Assembly: GCA_002633005.1 (NCBI GenBank)
Contig: NMRA01000122.1
Coordinates: 467,312 to 531,311 of the forward strand
Reading direction: 5' to 3'
Length of the DNA stretch: 64,000 bases
Source of the DNA: Phoronis australis
Lineage: Eukaryota; Phoronida; Phoronidae
Positions 11,581 through 24,173 of the stretch are shown here, piece by piece. The notes under the pieces were generated by a model. That model searched no databases. It saw nothing but the letters and a program-made list of their open reading frames with translations, and was not told the origin of the DNA. The position numbers and the translations under genes are program-made. The number at the start of each line of letters is the position of its first letter. Within the stretch, counting starts at the first letter, position 1.

Positions 11581-14500
11581 TGTTCCTTTAAAGCACTGAT
11601 ACATATAACTGGCAGATTGCAATTTCTTTTCGTCATTCAAGACCCAGTCCATTAAAAAACACGAATCTTTAAAAATCTGACATGAGGGCAACATAGCCCC
11701 CTGATGTTGCTAATCCTTGTTTTATGAGCAAAAATGACTCCCAGTCTTCAGATAATCAACACAGGTCTGGCAATGTTGGTGCATTGGCACACAAGCATGG
11801 TATATATAAAGGTGCTTTATTAACAGGGGTTTTCCATGTCACTGAAAGGTTTCACACATATGTTGTATCGGAACTACAGCATCCTGTCTCAACATAGAGT
11901 AAAACCACTCAGCCAGAAAATTAACCATGCCACCAACAGACCTCAGTCAGGCCAAACTATAAGAAACAGACAGTACTCAACTCATTAGCTTTAGGCTAAA
12001 AAAGCGGACACTTTCTCAGGAAATAGCCCATAAAGACAGATGATAATCGGGCAGGATGTGTACAAGCCAGGACACAGGCACCGTAAAAACTGACATAAGT
12101 CACACTAACTGCATCACTTTCTTTCGGCCATATTTGGTCGTGCTTGATGCAAACCTTGTAAATCGTCATGACAGGCCACGTGTCAGCCTCATTGGCGACA
12201 CAGTCTCGTTCCTTATTAATCTGATAATCACTGTATTAATCTTCGACTATTACAGCGGTACTTCACAGCCTGTGGTGTCCTGTTACCAAATGCTTTTCAC
12301 AGACCGCCTCTACAGAGGCATACATGGTTGACCCAACGACCCTCATTTCCTGTTTTTTAAATTTGCTAAGGTTTTTGACAAGTTTTAATCAGACTTGAAT
12401 ATTTAGCCCAGATAAGTTAACCCGCAGAATAGACACTCCAACAGTCTGACGGGTGCAGGATTAATCACCCTGGGTACCAGAAGCACCAGGTGAACTCAAT
12501 GCACACTGTAAATTATGCCACTCATGACACTGTCAACTTACTGCAAAAGAAAAAAAAAACCTAAAATCTAACTGTGCGCTCAAAGTATCCTTTGATTTTT
12601 TATAAATAGCCAAAAATACTTCTAACTTGATATCAAAGGATCAAAGTGAGGCTTTATTCTAATTTCCATGGTAACCATGTGCACTTGCTTGTGTGTGCTT
12701 GAACTACATGTAGGCAGCCTCGGTTGCTCGAAAACAGAATGACAGTTTCACCAAACAAAGTTTGCAACTCCCTCTGTTGACATGATAACAAAATGGCCTT
12801 GATTAGACTACGGTGAAGAACTGTTGGAGATTTTGCCAACTAAAAAGTAGTAAATGACCTGCAGGTCGCTAATTATGAGTGACACGTCACTACCATGTTA
12901 TTTGCTATGTGTCTCATAATTAATGTAAGCAAGCCAGCATAAACTGATGGAATTTCTTGTTGAAAAACCAAGTGCTCCTTTGTAGCCAAATCCCAATTCT
13001 CACTGATCACAGGTCAGTGAACCCCGGAAGACCCAGGTAGAAGGACCTCGTGACCCCTTGGTTGCTGCATCGCGTGCCACCTGCCCATAACACAATTGTT
13101 GAGTACCTAAGGCCACAGTCATATCTCACTCTAATACAATTTGATAGGATCTGATTACCAGGCCCTATTCAGAGAATTCTCAACCATCTGCCATAGGTTT
13201 TTTGGAAGACGATAAAAGTACACTACGCCAACAATGCGGAAACAGTGAGACTGATGACTTTGCGCAGGGCACACATAGAACTGAACAGTCAGATGGCTAT
13301 TTGAGTATTTGTCTTTTCCACAGACAGTTTGTGTTGTTTGAGGCTGACACAAAAAACAAAACAAACTTTTGTAAGAAATTCTACATTACAAGTTCCATGT
13401 CTTGTTCAAAGCAAACCCACTCATAAGGTTGATTTTTTATGGAAACTTCACACCCAGACTGAAGTTTGAGTCTTATCAAATCAGAAAAAATGCAATATAA
13501 TAATTTATGGCTCAGGACCTTTTCGGTCACCCTACAAGGGATATGTACTACATTACTAAAAGAACATGCAAGCTCTACCTACTTAACTATACAGAATGTT
13601 ACAATAATGAGTTTCACTAGAACATGATATTAACAATTTACTTAAACAAGATTAGAATGAATAACATATTTAATTTCAACATTTGGAGTTGATTACAAAG
13701 GCTACGAATACACTGATATTCTTCACTAAATTTAAAGCTGATTTGCATATCTGAGTTTCTGGGACTTATTAACAAAATCAGTGTACCTCAAGTAGTGTGC
13801 AAATAAAAGTCAATTTCCCGTATTAAAAAGACAGCTACTTTAACTTGGTGAGCTAATGGTAACAAACAGAACAGTTAACTGTGGCAATGGTGAAGGAGAC
13901 AGATTTGAATAATAGAAAGAGTAAACTAGAGCCACACAAAGTACACAACTACACTGCAAATAGTGTACATCTAGGAGTGTTTACAAACACGATTAAGATA
14001 ATTAGAGTAATTTTTCCACTATCATTTCAAAGCTAGAAATCGATTGGTTGCTGGCACATCCCAGCAGAGTTGCAAATTATAGGCGTCTACCTGAAAACTG
14101 ACGGTGCATTTTTTTAAACCACAAACTGCAGGTTTTTGGCAAAATTTGCCAAAAAACTTTGCCAAAAATGGACTAACAAAGAATTTATAGACAAAAACCA
14201 AAATGGCCTACGGGAAGTGCCACGATAGTTGAATCTGTCTGAAATCATCTGGTGCCAGCACACCTCCGCTGTACGACTCGTAAAAGGATTTCTGAAATAA
14301 TGACTTACTGGCAGTATGCTGACCATATGTGACCACATTTTTGAAGAGGCATAAAAATAATAATAATATTCAACTCTTGAACACAGCCTGCTTCCGTATA
14401 AGGACATCACAGTTCAATGGCATGTAACTTGTGGAAATGGTAATCTGCAATTGCCGTAAAATCTCGCCAACTTGGGACAAAAATAATTGTAAAATTGACC

Positions 14501-15120
14501 TTTTTTCATGGATCAAAGGCTTCTAATGTAGAGAATGATCACCACATGGTACTTGAAACTTTGTTTTTTGATAGCTGTGGTAAATTTTAAAAATGATAAA
14601 GCAATTAGCTGGCGCTACTTTTCCATGTTAAGAAATTTAATTTCACTTATCGGCCACATTATGCCCAAATTCGTTAGATTTAACATGCAACTTAAACCTG
14701 GACAACTAGCACCAACATAAACATGCAAAATGATGGTCCATGTCCCAATGATTTTCTAAGGTCCTACATACTCTTAATAGTTAAAACAATATAAAATGGT
14801 GGTTGATATGCGTCAGTCTTTGGTCTGATGAAGCTAAAACTTGAGGCCCTACAAATCATTTTGTACAGAGCAATAGCTCACTTACTAAAAGTATTAAAGG
14901 TATTCTGTAAACAATAGGATTGATCTTCTCTTCTCAAGCAACAACTTTGTTCCATCACTTCATACACAGCAACAAGAATAGGAAACTATCTTGAAACAAA
15001 GGTTAGAAATAAACACTGTCTGTTTGTATATCCTAGTGTCGCCATAGAAATGCATTAATTACTGTTGCTAAGACAATAGATAGCCACACTGAACTAGCAG
15101 AGTTCGCATCACCACAGCGC
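11581..15120. other. Long noncoding stretch
   Basis: No exon supported by both splice signals and an open frame was found. A family E-like fragment (GCCACGATAGTTGAATCTGT) lies near 14220. The rest is ordinary AT-rich intronic or intergenic sequence. Confidence 0.5.
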
Positions 15121-15284
15121 AGTAGCTGCGCCAATCAATTAATATTCATAATTTATCAGATTTCCAATATTTCTACGACAGTCGTGAAACCAACGCGTAC
15201 AAACACAGTCGCTACACGAAGTCAGCGGTCCAGGATTACTTCAGCTAAAACCATGGATATAATGTTCATTTTCAAAATGGGTAT
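15105..15284 (+). promoter_or_regulatory. Possible small promoter and first exon
   Basis: A CpG-enriched patch (CAGCGCAGTAGCTGCGCC, AACGCGTAC, AGTCAGCGGTCC) contains GCCAATCAATTAATATTCAT and leads into ACCATGG. From that ATG (15252) only MDIMFIFKM can be read before a good donor (ATGG|GTATGT, GT at 15281). Such a short first coding exon is possible but cannot be verified here, and no following exon was linked. Confidence 0.25.
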
Positions 15285-15428
15285 GTACTATTTGAAATGG
15301 CTGGCTAGCAAATTAAAATGATGAGTAACATTTGAAATGTCAGTTTTTATTTGTTTCATTTCGATGAAGCTTAATATCCTTAGATGCACAGTTACGACCC
15401 ATTATATTTACAGCATAAGTAAACATAC

Positions 15429-15612
15429 CATGAAATGTAATGTTCAAAAACATGATTGATAATGCTGAAACATTATTAAACTCAATTGCTTTTTGTACAT
15501 CTTTGACATTAACTGGCATCTGGTAAAACTCGATTTCCCCAAGGACGTATAAATAAGATGTAGCCTTTGATGGCGCAGGCGTCTCCAATTTCACTCGTTC
15601 GCAGCCGACTGG
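15429..15612 (-). CDS. Candidate internal exon, unidentified (weak resemblance to the end of a discoidin or F-type lectin domain)
   Basis: On the minus strand, an acceptor (CTTATTGTATTCAAAG) precedes 61 open codons that end at the donor TTTCATG|GTATGT (GT at 15428-15427), phase 0 in and phase 1 out. The first part reads PVGCERVKLETPAPSKATSY followed by LYVLGEIEFYQ. The pattern of a Cys, a polar stretch and L-x-LGEIEFY recalls the last strand of F5/8-type or fucose-lectin domains, where LCEVEVYG is usual. This is a weak resemblance only. The second half (FNNVSALSIMFLNITFH) is less typical, and the frame continues past the donor, so a random open frame is not excluded. Confidence 0.3.
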
Positions 15613-15877
15613 CTTTGAATACAATAAGATAAGGCATTACTAGCAGTTTTTACTAATTAGGCCAGTTAATATGTCATGGAAAAATCTGATTAAAGATTGT
15701 GGAGGTCGTTAATCATAAACTATGGCTAACATTAGAGCACGCTTGATTGCACACGTTAAATAGTTACTATGGTTACGAGTCACCGAGGTAGTGATTAGCA
15801 AACCACGGAAACACAATTGAATTTAATAGCATTACCCATACTTCTAACACATATGCAGATGAGGCCATGTGCAATAC

Positions 15878-16122
15878 CAGGGTACCAAAGAATCATATGA
15901 ACGAGCCTCCGAATCATACGCACCGAATGATAAAGTGTTCGTGTGTGTGATTCAATGCTCGTCTGTATGATTTTGTGGTTTGTAAACATGATTTTTGTTT
16001 GAATGCATGATTCATGGGTTCGTATGCATGATTCATGGGTTCGTAAGCATGCTTCATAGGTTTGTAGGTGGTTCTTTTGTAAAAAATGCGATGCTCGTGT
16101 GTATGATTCTATGGTACCCCTG
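15878..16122. mobile_element. MITE with CAGGG-type terminal inverted repeats
   Basis: The left end CAGGGTACCAAAGAATCATA and the complement of the right end, CAGGGGTACCATAGAATCAT, form imperfect inverted repeats of roughly 30 bases. CAGGG ends are usual for hAT elements. The interior is built of short degenerate repeats of CATGATTCATGGGTTCGTA. Flanks (AATAC / ATTAC) are only suggestive of a target duplication. No coding capacity. Confidence 0.6.
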
Positions 16123-17368
16123 ATTACATTTAAGACAGGCAAGTTTTGCTGCATGTTATGAAGAAAAGGGCTGAAATCACGCCCTCCATCTTGATTCAGG
16201 AATTATGAACAGTTGATGTTTCACACCTTGGTTTGGTTGTGCAAGCGTAAGTGACCTGCAGACTCAGTGATGTCACGTTAATTGCGAGTTTAGACAGTTT
16301 CCTATGTATCAGCACAACACCGAATGGAACAGTTTGAGGAGCCAAAACTGATAATGAGCATTGGTTTTGTTGAATCACTGGTAACTGGCACAGAGTGTTT
16401 GGAAATGACAAAACGTCAAACACATGCAATGTGTGCACCCATGATGTACAGTTATAATGGAACTCAATGGTAACTGCAGTTGTTTAGTAGCATCAAGCAC
16501 AGGATGGCATATCAGGGCTAAACATAGGAGTGAGTACACAATCAAAAATACCAGAAGAAAAGTAAAATACGAGTAGAAAATTGACCTCACTAGTTTTTTT
16601 TGGTTGTCACAAGTGCAAATCTGGAAATACAAGCAAAACACGAGTGCAGAATATGCCGTCACTATGATTCAAGATGATTCAAGAGGGCATTTTCGCTTGA
16701 GTCGAGTGCACTGGTTTAAAAAGTAAATGTATAACGCATGCAGGAATGAGCCTTAAAAACAGCAAGTTTATTGTCCATATTATTACCATTATTTGTGAGG
16801 TGATACCAATTGAAAGTTTAGGACTACTTCATATAACCACAGATCGCTTCAATTATTCCTGTTAGCCAACAACTAACGCATTAAGTATAAAGAATAGTTT
16901 AATAACCTACATTGTCTTGAATGATATTAGATGCCAAATAGTCCTAATTGAAAATGGTATTATGTTACAACAGAATCAATTATACAAAAGAGCTAGAGTG
17001 GTCAACGTGTTCTCGGTGGATGGGACTCGGTGTTATTAAATTGAGCTGTCATATAATTCTCTACAAAAACCATATTGATTTCACAGGTTGCGAGTCACCA
17101 ATTCTCAATAAAACCGTAATTATGTGGAAAGACGAGGTAGAATAACAGAGCTGCAAACACCCAACCGTCAGTTCTTATTGGTTGACAATAGTTCAAAGCC
17201 AGCAATTTCCAATGCCATCACTGGTGCAGCCTAATAGTTTTCCATTGTAGCGCCACGCGCAGGATTAATTTCCTGATTAGGAGCCCGTAATTACCCAGTT
17301 CCACTTGAGGCCATTTACATATATGGGTTTCACTGAAAGATCCATGTTTAGTCAGGCGGATTAATATG
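16123..17368. other. Noncoding stretch
   Basis: No exon with both splice signals and an open frame. It would include the 3' UTR of the minus-strand candidate at 17369-17628 if that is real. Confidence 0.4.
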
Positions 17369-17521
17369 TTAGTCTATTATTGATTGAACTATCTCATCCA
17401 TCATAGTTCCCTTGCATTCATTGTACAAATACTGAATGAAAAGGAAAATGTTGCGCAATGAAAACATCAAGTTTTCTAATTGTTTGACAAATGTTCGTAC
17501 AGATACGAGCAGGCACGTCAT
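17369..17521 (-). CDS. Candidate 3'-terminal exon, unidentified protein
   Basis: Minus-strand acceptor (TTTTAATTCATATTACAG, AG at 17523-17522) followed by 50 open codons and a TAA at 17371-17369. The peptide starts MTCLLVSVRTFVKQLENLMF and ends with an acidic tail, NECKGTMMDEIVQSIID. It is in phase with the exon at 17571-17628 across a 49-base intron. A shorter alternative frame also exists. I do not recognise the protein. No AATAAA was seen close downstream, which weakens the call. Confidence 0.3.
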   Translation of the reverse strand: MTCLLVSVRTFVKQLENLMFSLRNIFLFIQYLYNECKGTMMDEIVQSIID

Positions 17522-17570
17522 CTGTAATATGAATTAAAATCAATGTTAGTAAATATTTGTCCATTCTTAC

Positions 17571-17628
17571 TCTACATTCACCACGATCATAAGCTGCCGA
17601 GTGGTGAACTCCAAATAACAAGGATATC
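17571..17628 (-). CDS. Candidate internal exon upstream of 17369-17521
   Basis: Bounded by a strong minus-strand acceptor (GAATTCTTTTTCTGCAG) and a good donor (TGTAGA|GTAAGA, GT at 17570-17569). In the phase that fits the next exon it reads ISLLFGVHHSAAYDRGECR (one leading base, phase 0 at the end). A second frame is also open. The 49-base intron to the next exon is near the lower limit for animals. Confidence 0.3.
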
Positions 17629-18033
17629 CTGCAGAAAAAGAATTCAACTGAATAACTGAATGAATGCAGGCATGGTTGACTTTGTCAAACTCTTTCTAAT
17701 AATCAATAAAAATAGCATCAAGAAAACTATCAAGTTTCACAGAGGAAATTACATGGCCTATTTTGAACAAAAAATGGTCTTGATGCAAATATAATATATT
17801 CTTTGACTGGAGATTACTTGACATTACTGTAGGCTGCAGGCTGTGTCTAAAGTGAAGCCATATAAGGTAAGTCGAATATAACGTGCACGCATTTTGAGAA
17901 CCAGTTCTCTTACACGCATTTTGAGAACCAGTTCTATCCACTGAACAGGCAACAAACTGATTCTCAAAATATGGGTATGTTATACCCGACTATTGCCTCA
18001 TAGGTAAGGATTTTGGAGGCTGGAGGCTGTGTC

Positions 18034-18378
18034 TAAAGCTGTTTTTACACAAAGGTCAGAGGTCACAGCCTGTTGTCACAGTGCAACTTGCTTCACATTA
18101 GTAGCATTTACACTGCATTAGATCACAAATTGGATCTGCATGAGTCATTTACACCAAGACTGTCTATTGTGCAAGCAAAACAAAGATGATCTTTTCTGCC
18201 TTGCCCGAGTTTGTGTTAAAACATGTAGTTTAAACTAGATCCAGTGCAACTTGTTTTACCTCTCAAACTGGTGGCAAAATGGACGCCGCAGTGTCAATTT
18301 GCTCCGTGTTTACGCGCAGACACTTGCGCTCGATCAGCTGTTCCGCGACAACTGCGTCTATCATAAACACCGCTTAAA
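18034..18378 (+). mobile_element. Interspersed family B element
   Basis: Begins TAAAGCTGTTTTTACAC and ends in AAACACCGCTTA. Interior landmarks (ACCTCTCAAACTGGTGGCAA, TTTGCTCCGTGTTTACGCG, GATCAGCTGTTCCGCGACAA) match the other two copies. Nonautonomous; no coding capacity. The word GGCTGTGTCTAAAG just before it also occurs at about 17838, so the insertion site itself lies in a small duplication. Confidence 0.7.
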
Positions 18379-20040
18379 TGGAAGCCACTTGCAACTTTCC
18401 ATGATTGCACTCAGGGGCTAGAAGCTGCCTCTATATGAAACCTCCATCAACTTGGCATGATTGCAGCCTACTGTTCTAAAGTGGGGCCCTATGTCAGCTT
18501 GTTTCACATGGTGTTACTACAGCCCATACGCATACATACACGCACGCGCACACACCTTTATGTCTCTAATCCAGGACTGCAGCTAGTGGCAGGTTAAATT
18601 AATGTAAGCTCATATGTTACATTCAGCAAGCCCAAGTGATTTTCAAGTGATCAGTTCGCTGACATCAGATACTAATGTTGCGATAAGCACTCATAGCTAG
18701 ACCCTTGGTTTAACGCTGAAGTCTAACAACTACCATACATAAAAATGCCCATTCCAATCTGAGTCCGAGAGGTAATCTAGACTGAACAATATACAGTGCA
18801 TTAAACAAAACTGAAAGAACTTTTCCAAGTCGGTATCACTGAAACTACCTTTTAGGAATTGAAAAAAGTTCCAATGAGCAAAAAGTATTTTTAAGAAATC
18901 TTCTAACCACGCTTACTTGATACAATAGTCAATATTAGCATTTTCCATACAATGTTATATGTACATATAAGTAGACCTAAAGAAATGTTTTTGGTGCCAA
19001 ATGGGACTTTCCTCTTTTCAAACGGAATTTTAAGAACTTGAACTGTTATTCAACAGCCTAAAACTGTACACGCTTACATTGCATTGAAGATTGAATTTCA
19101 TTCCTCCCTGAGTGACCATTCACTATCAACTTCATTGCACCTGTATTCAAACAACCAATCAGCGAATTCGAAAATTTTTTTGACACATCAAACCTTCTTC
19201 TTAACTCTTCTTTAAAACTTAGAAAAATTCATTTCCAGGCAAAACACCTTTAAACCAATCTTATCAATCTTACCTTGAAAGCCAGAATGATTGAACATTA
19301 TCACGACATCCTGCTTTCACTAAACTAAAACTCAGAGTGAAGTTTTGCCTTGGATAAGTTGTCAAAGCGAAATGCTGCACGTCATTTTCGAACGCACGCG
19401 CTCCGAAACTTTTGTGAATTGTAATCTCTGTTCATCTGTGCTGCAAGACTGTCCCTATTGGTTGATGTCGTGCGTAAAGTTATAATACACACAGGCATGA
19501 AATTCTGAGCTCGTTCAAGCTGTCTCAAGAATGAGCAAGATGTTGTGTGGGGAATTATTGATATAAAAATTGTTGATCTGTTTGAAAAAATACAGATTTT
19601 ATCTAACCTTGTTCACATTTGAAAGCTTACAAAGCCTTTCTTTACTCAAAGTTGTGATGGACTGAGTTATCCTAAAGGGCCGAGTTGATGCATACCTAAT
19701 CTTGAGACAATGTACGATTTTAGTTCTAGCTTAACAGAGAAATTTAGCCAATGAACGAGTGACTTAATTAGGAACGATTCTTAGTTAGAAGCGTGCAAAC
19801 TCAATGAATTAAGATGTATTTTGAATACACTGAGGAGGAGATGCGATGGAGACAATTGCCAAGATATAAGTGCTTATCCATGTAGCCTTGGAGTTTGACA
19901 GGATAGCCTAAGTATTTTAATTTATTCAAAAATAAGGAAAACCCGCCAAAAACATTGCAAAAGCTGTATATGCTAATGTACATGATAACGTGGAATGAGC
20001 ATGCTTTCAACAGATTTATCAAGATCTCTTGACATCTACA
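18379..20040. other. Noncoding stretch
   Basis: Contains a short CA/CG-rich microsatellite near 18535-18557 and otherwise AT-rich sequence. Nothing gene-like was supported. Confidence 0.5.
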
Positions 20041-20053
20041 CCTAAACTAAAGG

Positions 20054-20215
20054 GCCTTTCACATAGTTGATTAGTAGTACAGTGGACTAAGGTTCTTTAT
20101 TGACCACAAACACTCTGAAAGGTGATTTAAACTTAGTACGATACTAAAATTAGTGCGCCCAACAAGACTGAACTAACGAGCGTAACAAAGTTAGTTACGT
20201 ATGTGAAATGCGAAA
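20054..20215. mobile_element. Small MITE-like element
   Basis: The left end AGGGCCTTTCACATAGT and the right end, complement of TATGTGAAATGCGAAAGG, are imperfect inverted repeats. The interior is noncoding. The GGGCCTT end recalls family C, so it may be a short relative. Confidence 0.45.
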
Positions 20216-20400
20216 GGTTTGGTCCGCAGTACTTTGCTTGACCGTCCTAAATTATTTTCCCTACATCGCACTAGATAGTGACCACCATCTGTAGCTGTCC
20301 CAAATTGAGAGGTGAAGCTTTTCGGACAATTTTTCCTCACAATGATTGGAACAACAAGTAGAGTTGTTATTACTACTTTTTACACAGAGGGTCACCGTAG

Positions 20401-20680
20401 GAGGCCGTCGATGTCTTTAATACCTTCCAACTCCAACAAATACTCTTGTAAACTAACTTTTTCTTCGAGCAGCCCTTCGTTCAGTTGCCCAATTCGGCAA
20501 CAGGCCAATTTTTAACACTGAGCGCGCACTCCTGGCGGGCGCCGTCAAAACTGGAGCCCGCACAGTGTAAAAATGACCAGTTGCCGACCTGGGCAACTGG
20601 ATGAAGGACTGCTCGAAGAAAAAGTTTGTTTACAGGAGCATTTGTAAGAGTTGGAAGGAATTAAAGACATCGATGGCCTC
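20401..20680. mobile_element. 280-bp foldback element with arms of about 120 bp
   Basis: The left arm 20401-20520 (GAGGCCGTCGATGTCTTTAA ... CAGTTGCCCAATTCGGCAAC) pairs along its length with 20561-20680 (complement GAGGCCATCGATGTCTTTAA ... CAGTTGCCCAGGTCGGCAAC). The centre is GC-rich (GCGCGCACTCCTGGCGGGCG). No protein is encoded; the overlapping frame at 20312-20515 is incidental. As RNA it would form one long hairpin. It resembles foldback/MITE elements, but no flanking duplication was identified. Confidence 0.85.
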
Positions 20681-22471
20681 AGGGTCCATAACTATAATGT
20701 GACTTGATGTTTGAGGCATATTGGCCGAATAGCATACCATAGGAGCTTGCCGTCTCTACTGAGGTCAGCAAGAGATGAAGGAGCTCACAGTATCTACTGA
20801 AGCCAGCATGAGGCGATTGTCACTCTCTAATATCATGAGTGTGGTGGAGTTCTTCCAGCCATTTCGAGTACTCGGTTGCAGTCTGTCAAGTCACTGTTCA
20901 CTGTACAGTTTTAAACTTAAACATGTCTCAAAATATGAACAGAAGTGGCGACTGGTGGTTGGATATGTACTGTGGTACAGCGTAGACATATCTTGTGTAT
21001 AGTAGGATAAAGCTTAAAAAGTTAGGACTGTGGAATGTTTAGTACGGTCAAGTGAGAAAGGTGACACATTTGGTACAGTAGATTAACACACTGATCTACA
21101 ATATGTTCTGGCTTCGAACTAGTCTGGACTAACTCTAGTGCAAAAGCAGCTCAATGCACTTTAGCAGTTAGGTACAAGTACTCGCGTTCTCTTGTTTAGC
21201 TTAAGTAGTGACTATAAGGGGGTATTCAAATTATTACCTTCAATAGCTCCAGGGCATGACGTGATGTGATTATTAACAATGGCAGTCAGGTTGCCATGGC
21301 AGCCAAAAATTACCTTTCTTATGACAACATGGGTACCAGCAGGTATGAAACCGGGGAGTGTGTTCAAAGAATAGTACTAAGACCAGGTAACATAGGGGAG
21401 GAAAGATAGCCATGGTAACAACTGAGATGGAATATTGCAAGCTGTTCAATGCTAATTTAAAAGTAATAAGATATGTTAATGCGAGTGCAGGTGTCTGCAG
21501 TAGTTGAACATTATTTTGATGAGGGTGTGCAGATCTAAAATTAACATACCCATCCTTTTATTAGAGAGTTGACAAGGTCAGAACAGATGAAAGCTAAAGA
21601 GATAGCATACTCCTCTGATTAAAACATAACCGATATCACATCACTACTGCCACTGCCCAAGTCATATTACCATACAATTCTTTGTGTAATGTATCACTTT
21701 ATTTCCACATTTAAATCAACTATGTACTTGACAACAAAAAAAGCTGAGGTTAATTATCTATGAAGCTCCTTAGAAATAGGTACATCAATATCAATCAACC
21801 GCCTAATTGCTAAGCTGCCTAAATCCAGAAAAATGAAACTTTAAAATATTTATAACTAAAAGAGACCAGTGACCTTTATTCTAATTTGTTAACTATGAAT
21901 AAATGATGAAACCGGATCAGACGAGAGTGCGCAGACACAAAGGTAACTTATTGCACAATTACAAGACACGTGTCATATAACAGCATAAAACTCTGACAGA
22001 ATTGTGCAGGTTATTCACTTCTACTGATTGGTCTAGCCTCATGTAATTTATCACCAAGAAGAGATCACACATTTCAAGTACAATATGTATTCTAAAAATC
22101 TTTCCTAAATATCCTTGCCTTGTTATAGATGGCTTCCTGTCATATTACGCTTTCATTTCCCTGCGCATTTCCAGGATGAAAGTTTCATTTATTTCCGAGA
22201 TGCAAGTTTCATTTTTCATGCATTTCCAATTCCAAAATGTAAGTTTCAATTTCCAAAACCCTGGGCTTCACCACAAAGAGGAATGGCTTACTTAAAGTTT
22301 CAGTTTATGACAGTTGCCAAGCACAAGTAAATACATCATTTTTTTATTTACTTCATTCCATTTTCCACAAGTGTTGAAATTCCATTGTTCACAAGTGTCC
22401 ATGCAAGGAAATCAGTTTGTCTTGTTCCCCAGGCTTTCCATGTTTCATGTGAACTATGTTATAGTTATGCA
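20681..22471. other. Noncoding stretch
   Basis: No exon supported. Short imperfect duplications near 20730-20830 (CTGAGGTCAGCAAGAGATGA / CTGAAGCCAGCATGAGGCGA) are the only structure noticed. Confidence 0.5.
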
Positions 22472-22665
22472 ATACAAGTTGGGACTTGGAGGCGGATAGC
22501 CTACAAGTTGGGACTCATTAGCTAGGTAAACTACACGTGGGGACTCAGTGGCTGGTAACCAAGTAGAGACTCGGTGGCCAGTAACCTACAAGTGGGGACT
22601 CGGTGGCCGGTAACCTACAAGCCGGGGACTCGGTGGACGGTAACCTACACATGGAGACTTGCATG
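22472..22665. repeat. 28-29-bp minisatellite, first block
   Basis: About seven units of CTACAAGTGGGGACTCGGTG plus GCCGGTAAC, with internal variation. The same unit resumes at 24174-24701. Confidence 0.95.
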
Positions 22666-22935
22666 TCGTGAACACATCCACTAAAACAAGAAACTGTAGG
22701 AACACCACATTTATCCACCTTCACTCTTATCAGGCTTCTATTGTGAGTCAGCATGCGTGAATAATTGGCTGATAAGCCACCTCTGGAACTACTTTTGGCT
22801 GAATGGATGACCAGGCCATAAAATGATAATTAGCCAAGACCAGTTACTATAATGCAACAAAGAATAATGTCTTGCATCACCTAGCCTTGGTGGAAAGCTG
22901 TATACTGTATTGGCTCAAACAAACGCTTAGAAAAA

Positions 22936-23703
22936 NNNNNNNNNNNNNNNNNNNNNNNNNNNNNNNNNNNNNNNNNNNNNNNNNNNNNNNNNNNNNNNNN
23001 NNNNNNNNNNNNNNNNNNNNNNNNNNNNNNNNNNNNNNNNNNNNNNNNNNNNNNNNNNNNNNNNNNNNNNNNNNNNNNNNNNNNNNNNNNNNNNNNNNNN
23101 NNNNNNNNNNNNNNNNNNNNNNNNNNNNNNNNNNNNNNNNNNNNNNNNNNNNNNNNNNNNNNNNNNNNNNNNNNNNNNNNNNNNNNNNNNNNNNNNNNNN
23201 NNNNNNNNNNNNNNNNNNNNNNNNNNNNNNNNNNNNNNNNNNNNNNNNNNNNNNNNNNNNNNNNNNNNNNNNNNNNNNNNNNNNNNNNNNNNNNNNNNNN
23301 NNNNNNNNNNNNNNNNNNNNNNNNNNNNNNNNNNNNNNNNNNNNNNNNNNNNNNNNNNNNNNNNNNNNNNNNNNNNNNNNNNNNNNNNNNNNNNNNNNNN
23401 NNNNNNNNNNNNNNNNNNNNNNNNNNNNNNNNNNNNNNNNNNNNNNNNNNNNNNNNNNNNNNNNNNNNNNNNNNNNNNNNNNNNNNNNNNNNNNNNNNNN
23501 NNNNNNNNNNNNNNNNNNNNNNNNNNNNNNNNNNNNNNNNNNNNNNNNNNNNNNNNNNNNNNNNNNNNNNNNNNNNNNNNNNNNNNNNNNNNNNNNNNNN
23601 NNNNNNNNNNNNNNNNNNNNNNNNNNNNNNNNNNNNNNNNNNNNNNNNNNNNNNNNNNNNNNNNNNNNNNNNNNNNNNNNNNNNNNNNNNNNNNNNNNNN
23701 NNN
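22936..23703. other. Assembly gap (768 N)
   Basis: A run of N. Open frames reported across it on both strands are artefacts. Sequence on either side is not repetitive at the exact edges, but the gap sits between two blocks of the same minisatellite. Confidence 1.
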
Positions 23704-24173
23704 GTATTTTGAATATTGCAATGCATGTGTTCCAAAATCTAAATAACTTGGGTCCTATATTTTTGTATTAGTGCGCGCCGAATGAAAGTAATCGTGAGTG
23801 TTGCTGTGTTGCAAAATCTCTTATCCTGGGCCGATTTGAAAAATTCAAAGTTGTACTCATATTTGTTTTCGCTCCTCTTTTCAAATATTACAGTAAAAAC
23901 TATGTAAAACTCTCTCCATAAAAAGTACAGTCTGCTAGCTAGGTTGTAATCAGCTGATCATATCCGCATGAGCGAAGCCAATTATCCTGGCTCGTGACTC
24001 GATGACTAGAGCAGCTTGGCGGCATCCCTTTGATCGTGAGCCGAGTGCGACTCAGCCAAGGTGGATAAATACGGTCTACTTCAATTTTCCATACCCCGCC
24101 GTTTACCTTAACCACTGGGGTTAGGACCAATCTTATTTAGTGGGAATGTTCATAGCATGGGTGGATGGTAACA

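Noticed and set aside
17817-17872. Plus-strand exon AVSKVKPYK before AAG|GTAAGT
   Set aside because: The same words (GGCTGTGTCTAAAG) recur at 18023 in repeat context, so this is a duplicated noncoding segment.
22872-23771. Open frames of 264-299 codons on both strands
   Set aside because: They consist almost entirely of the N gap.
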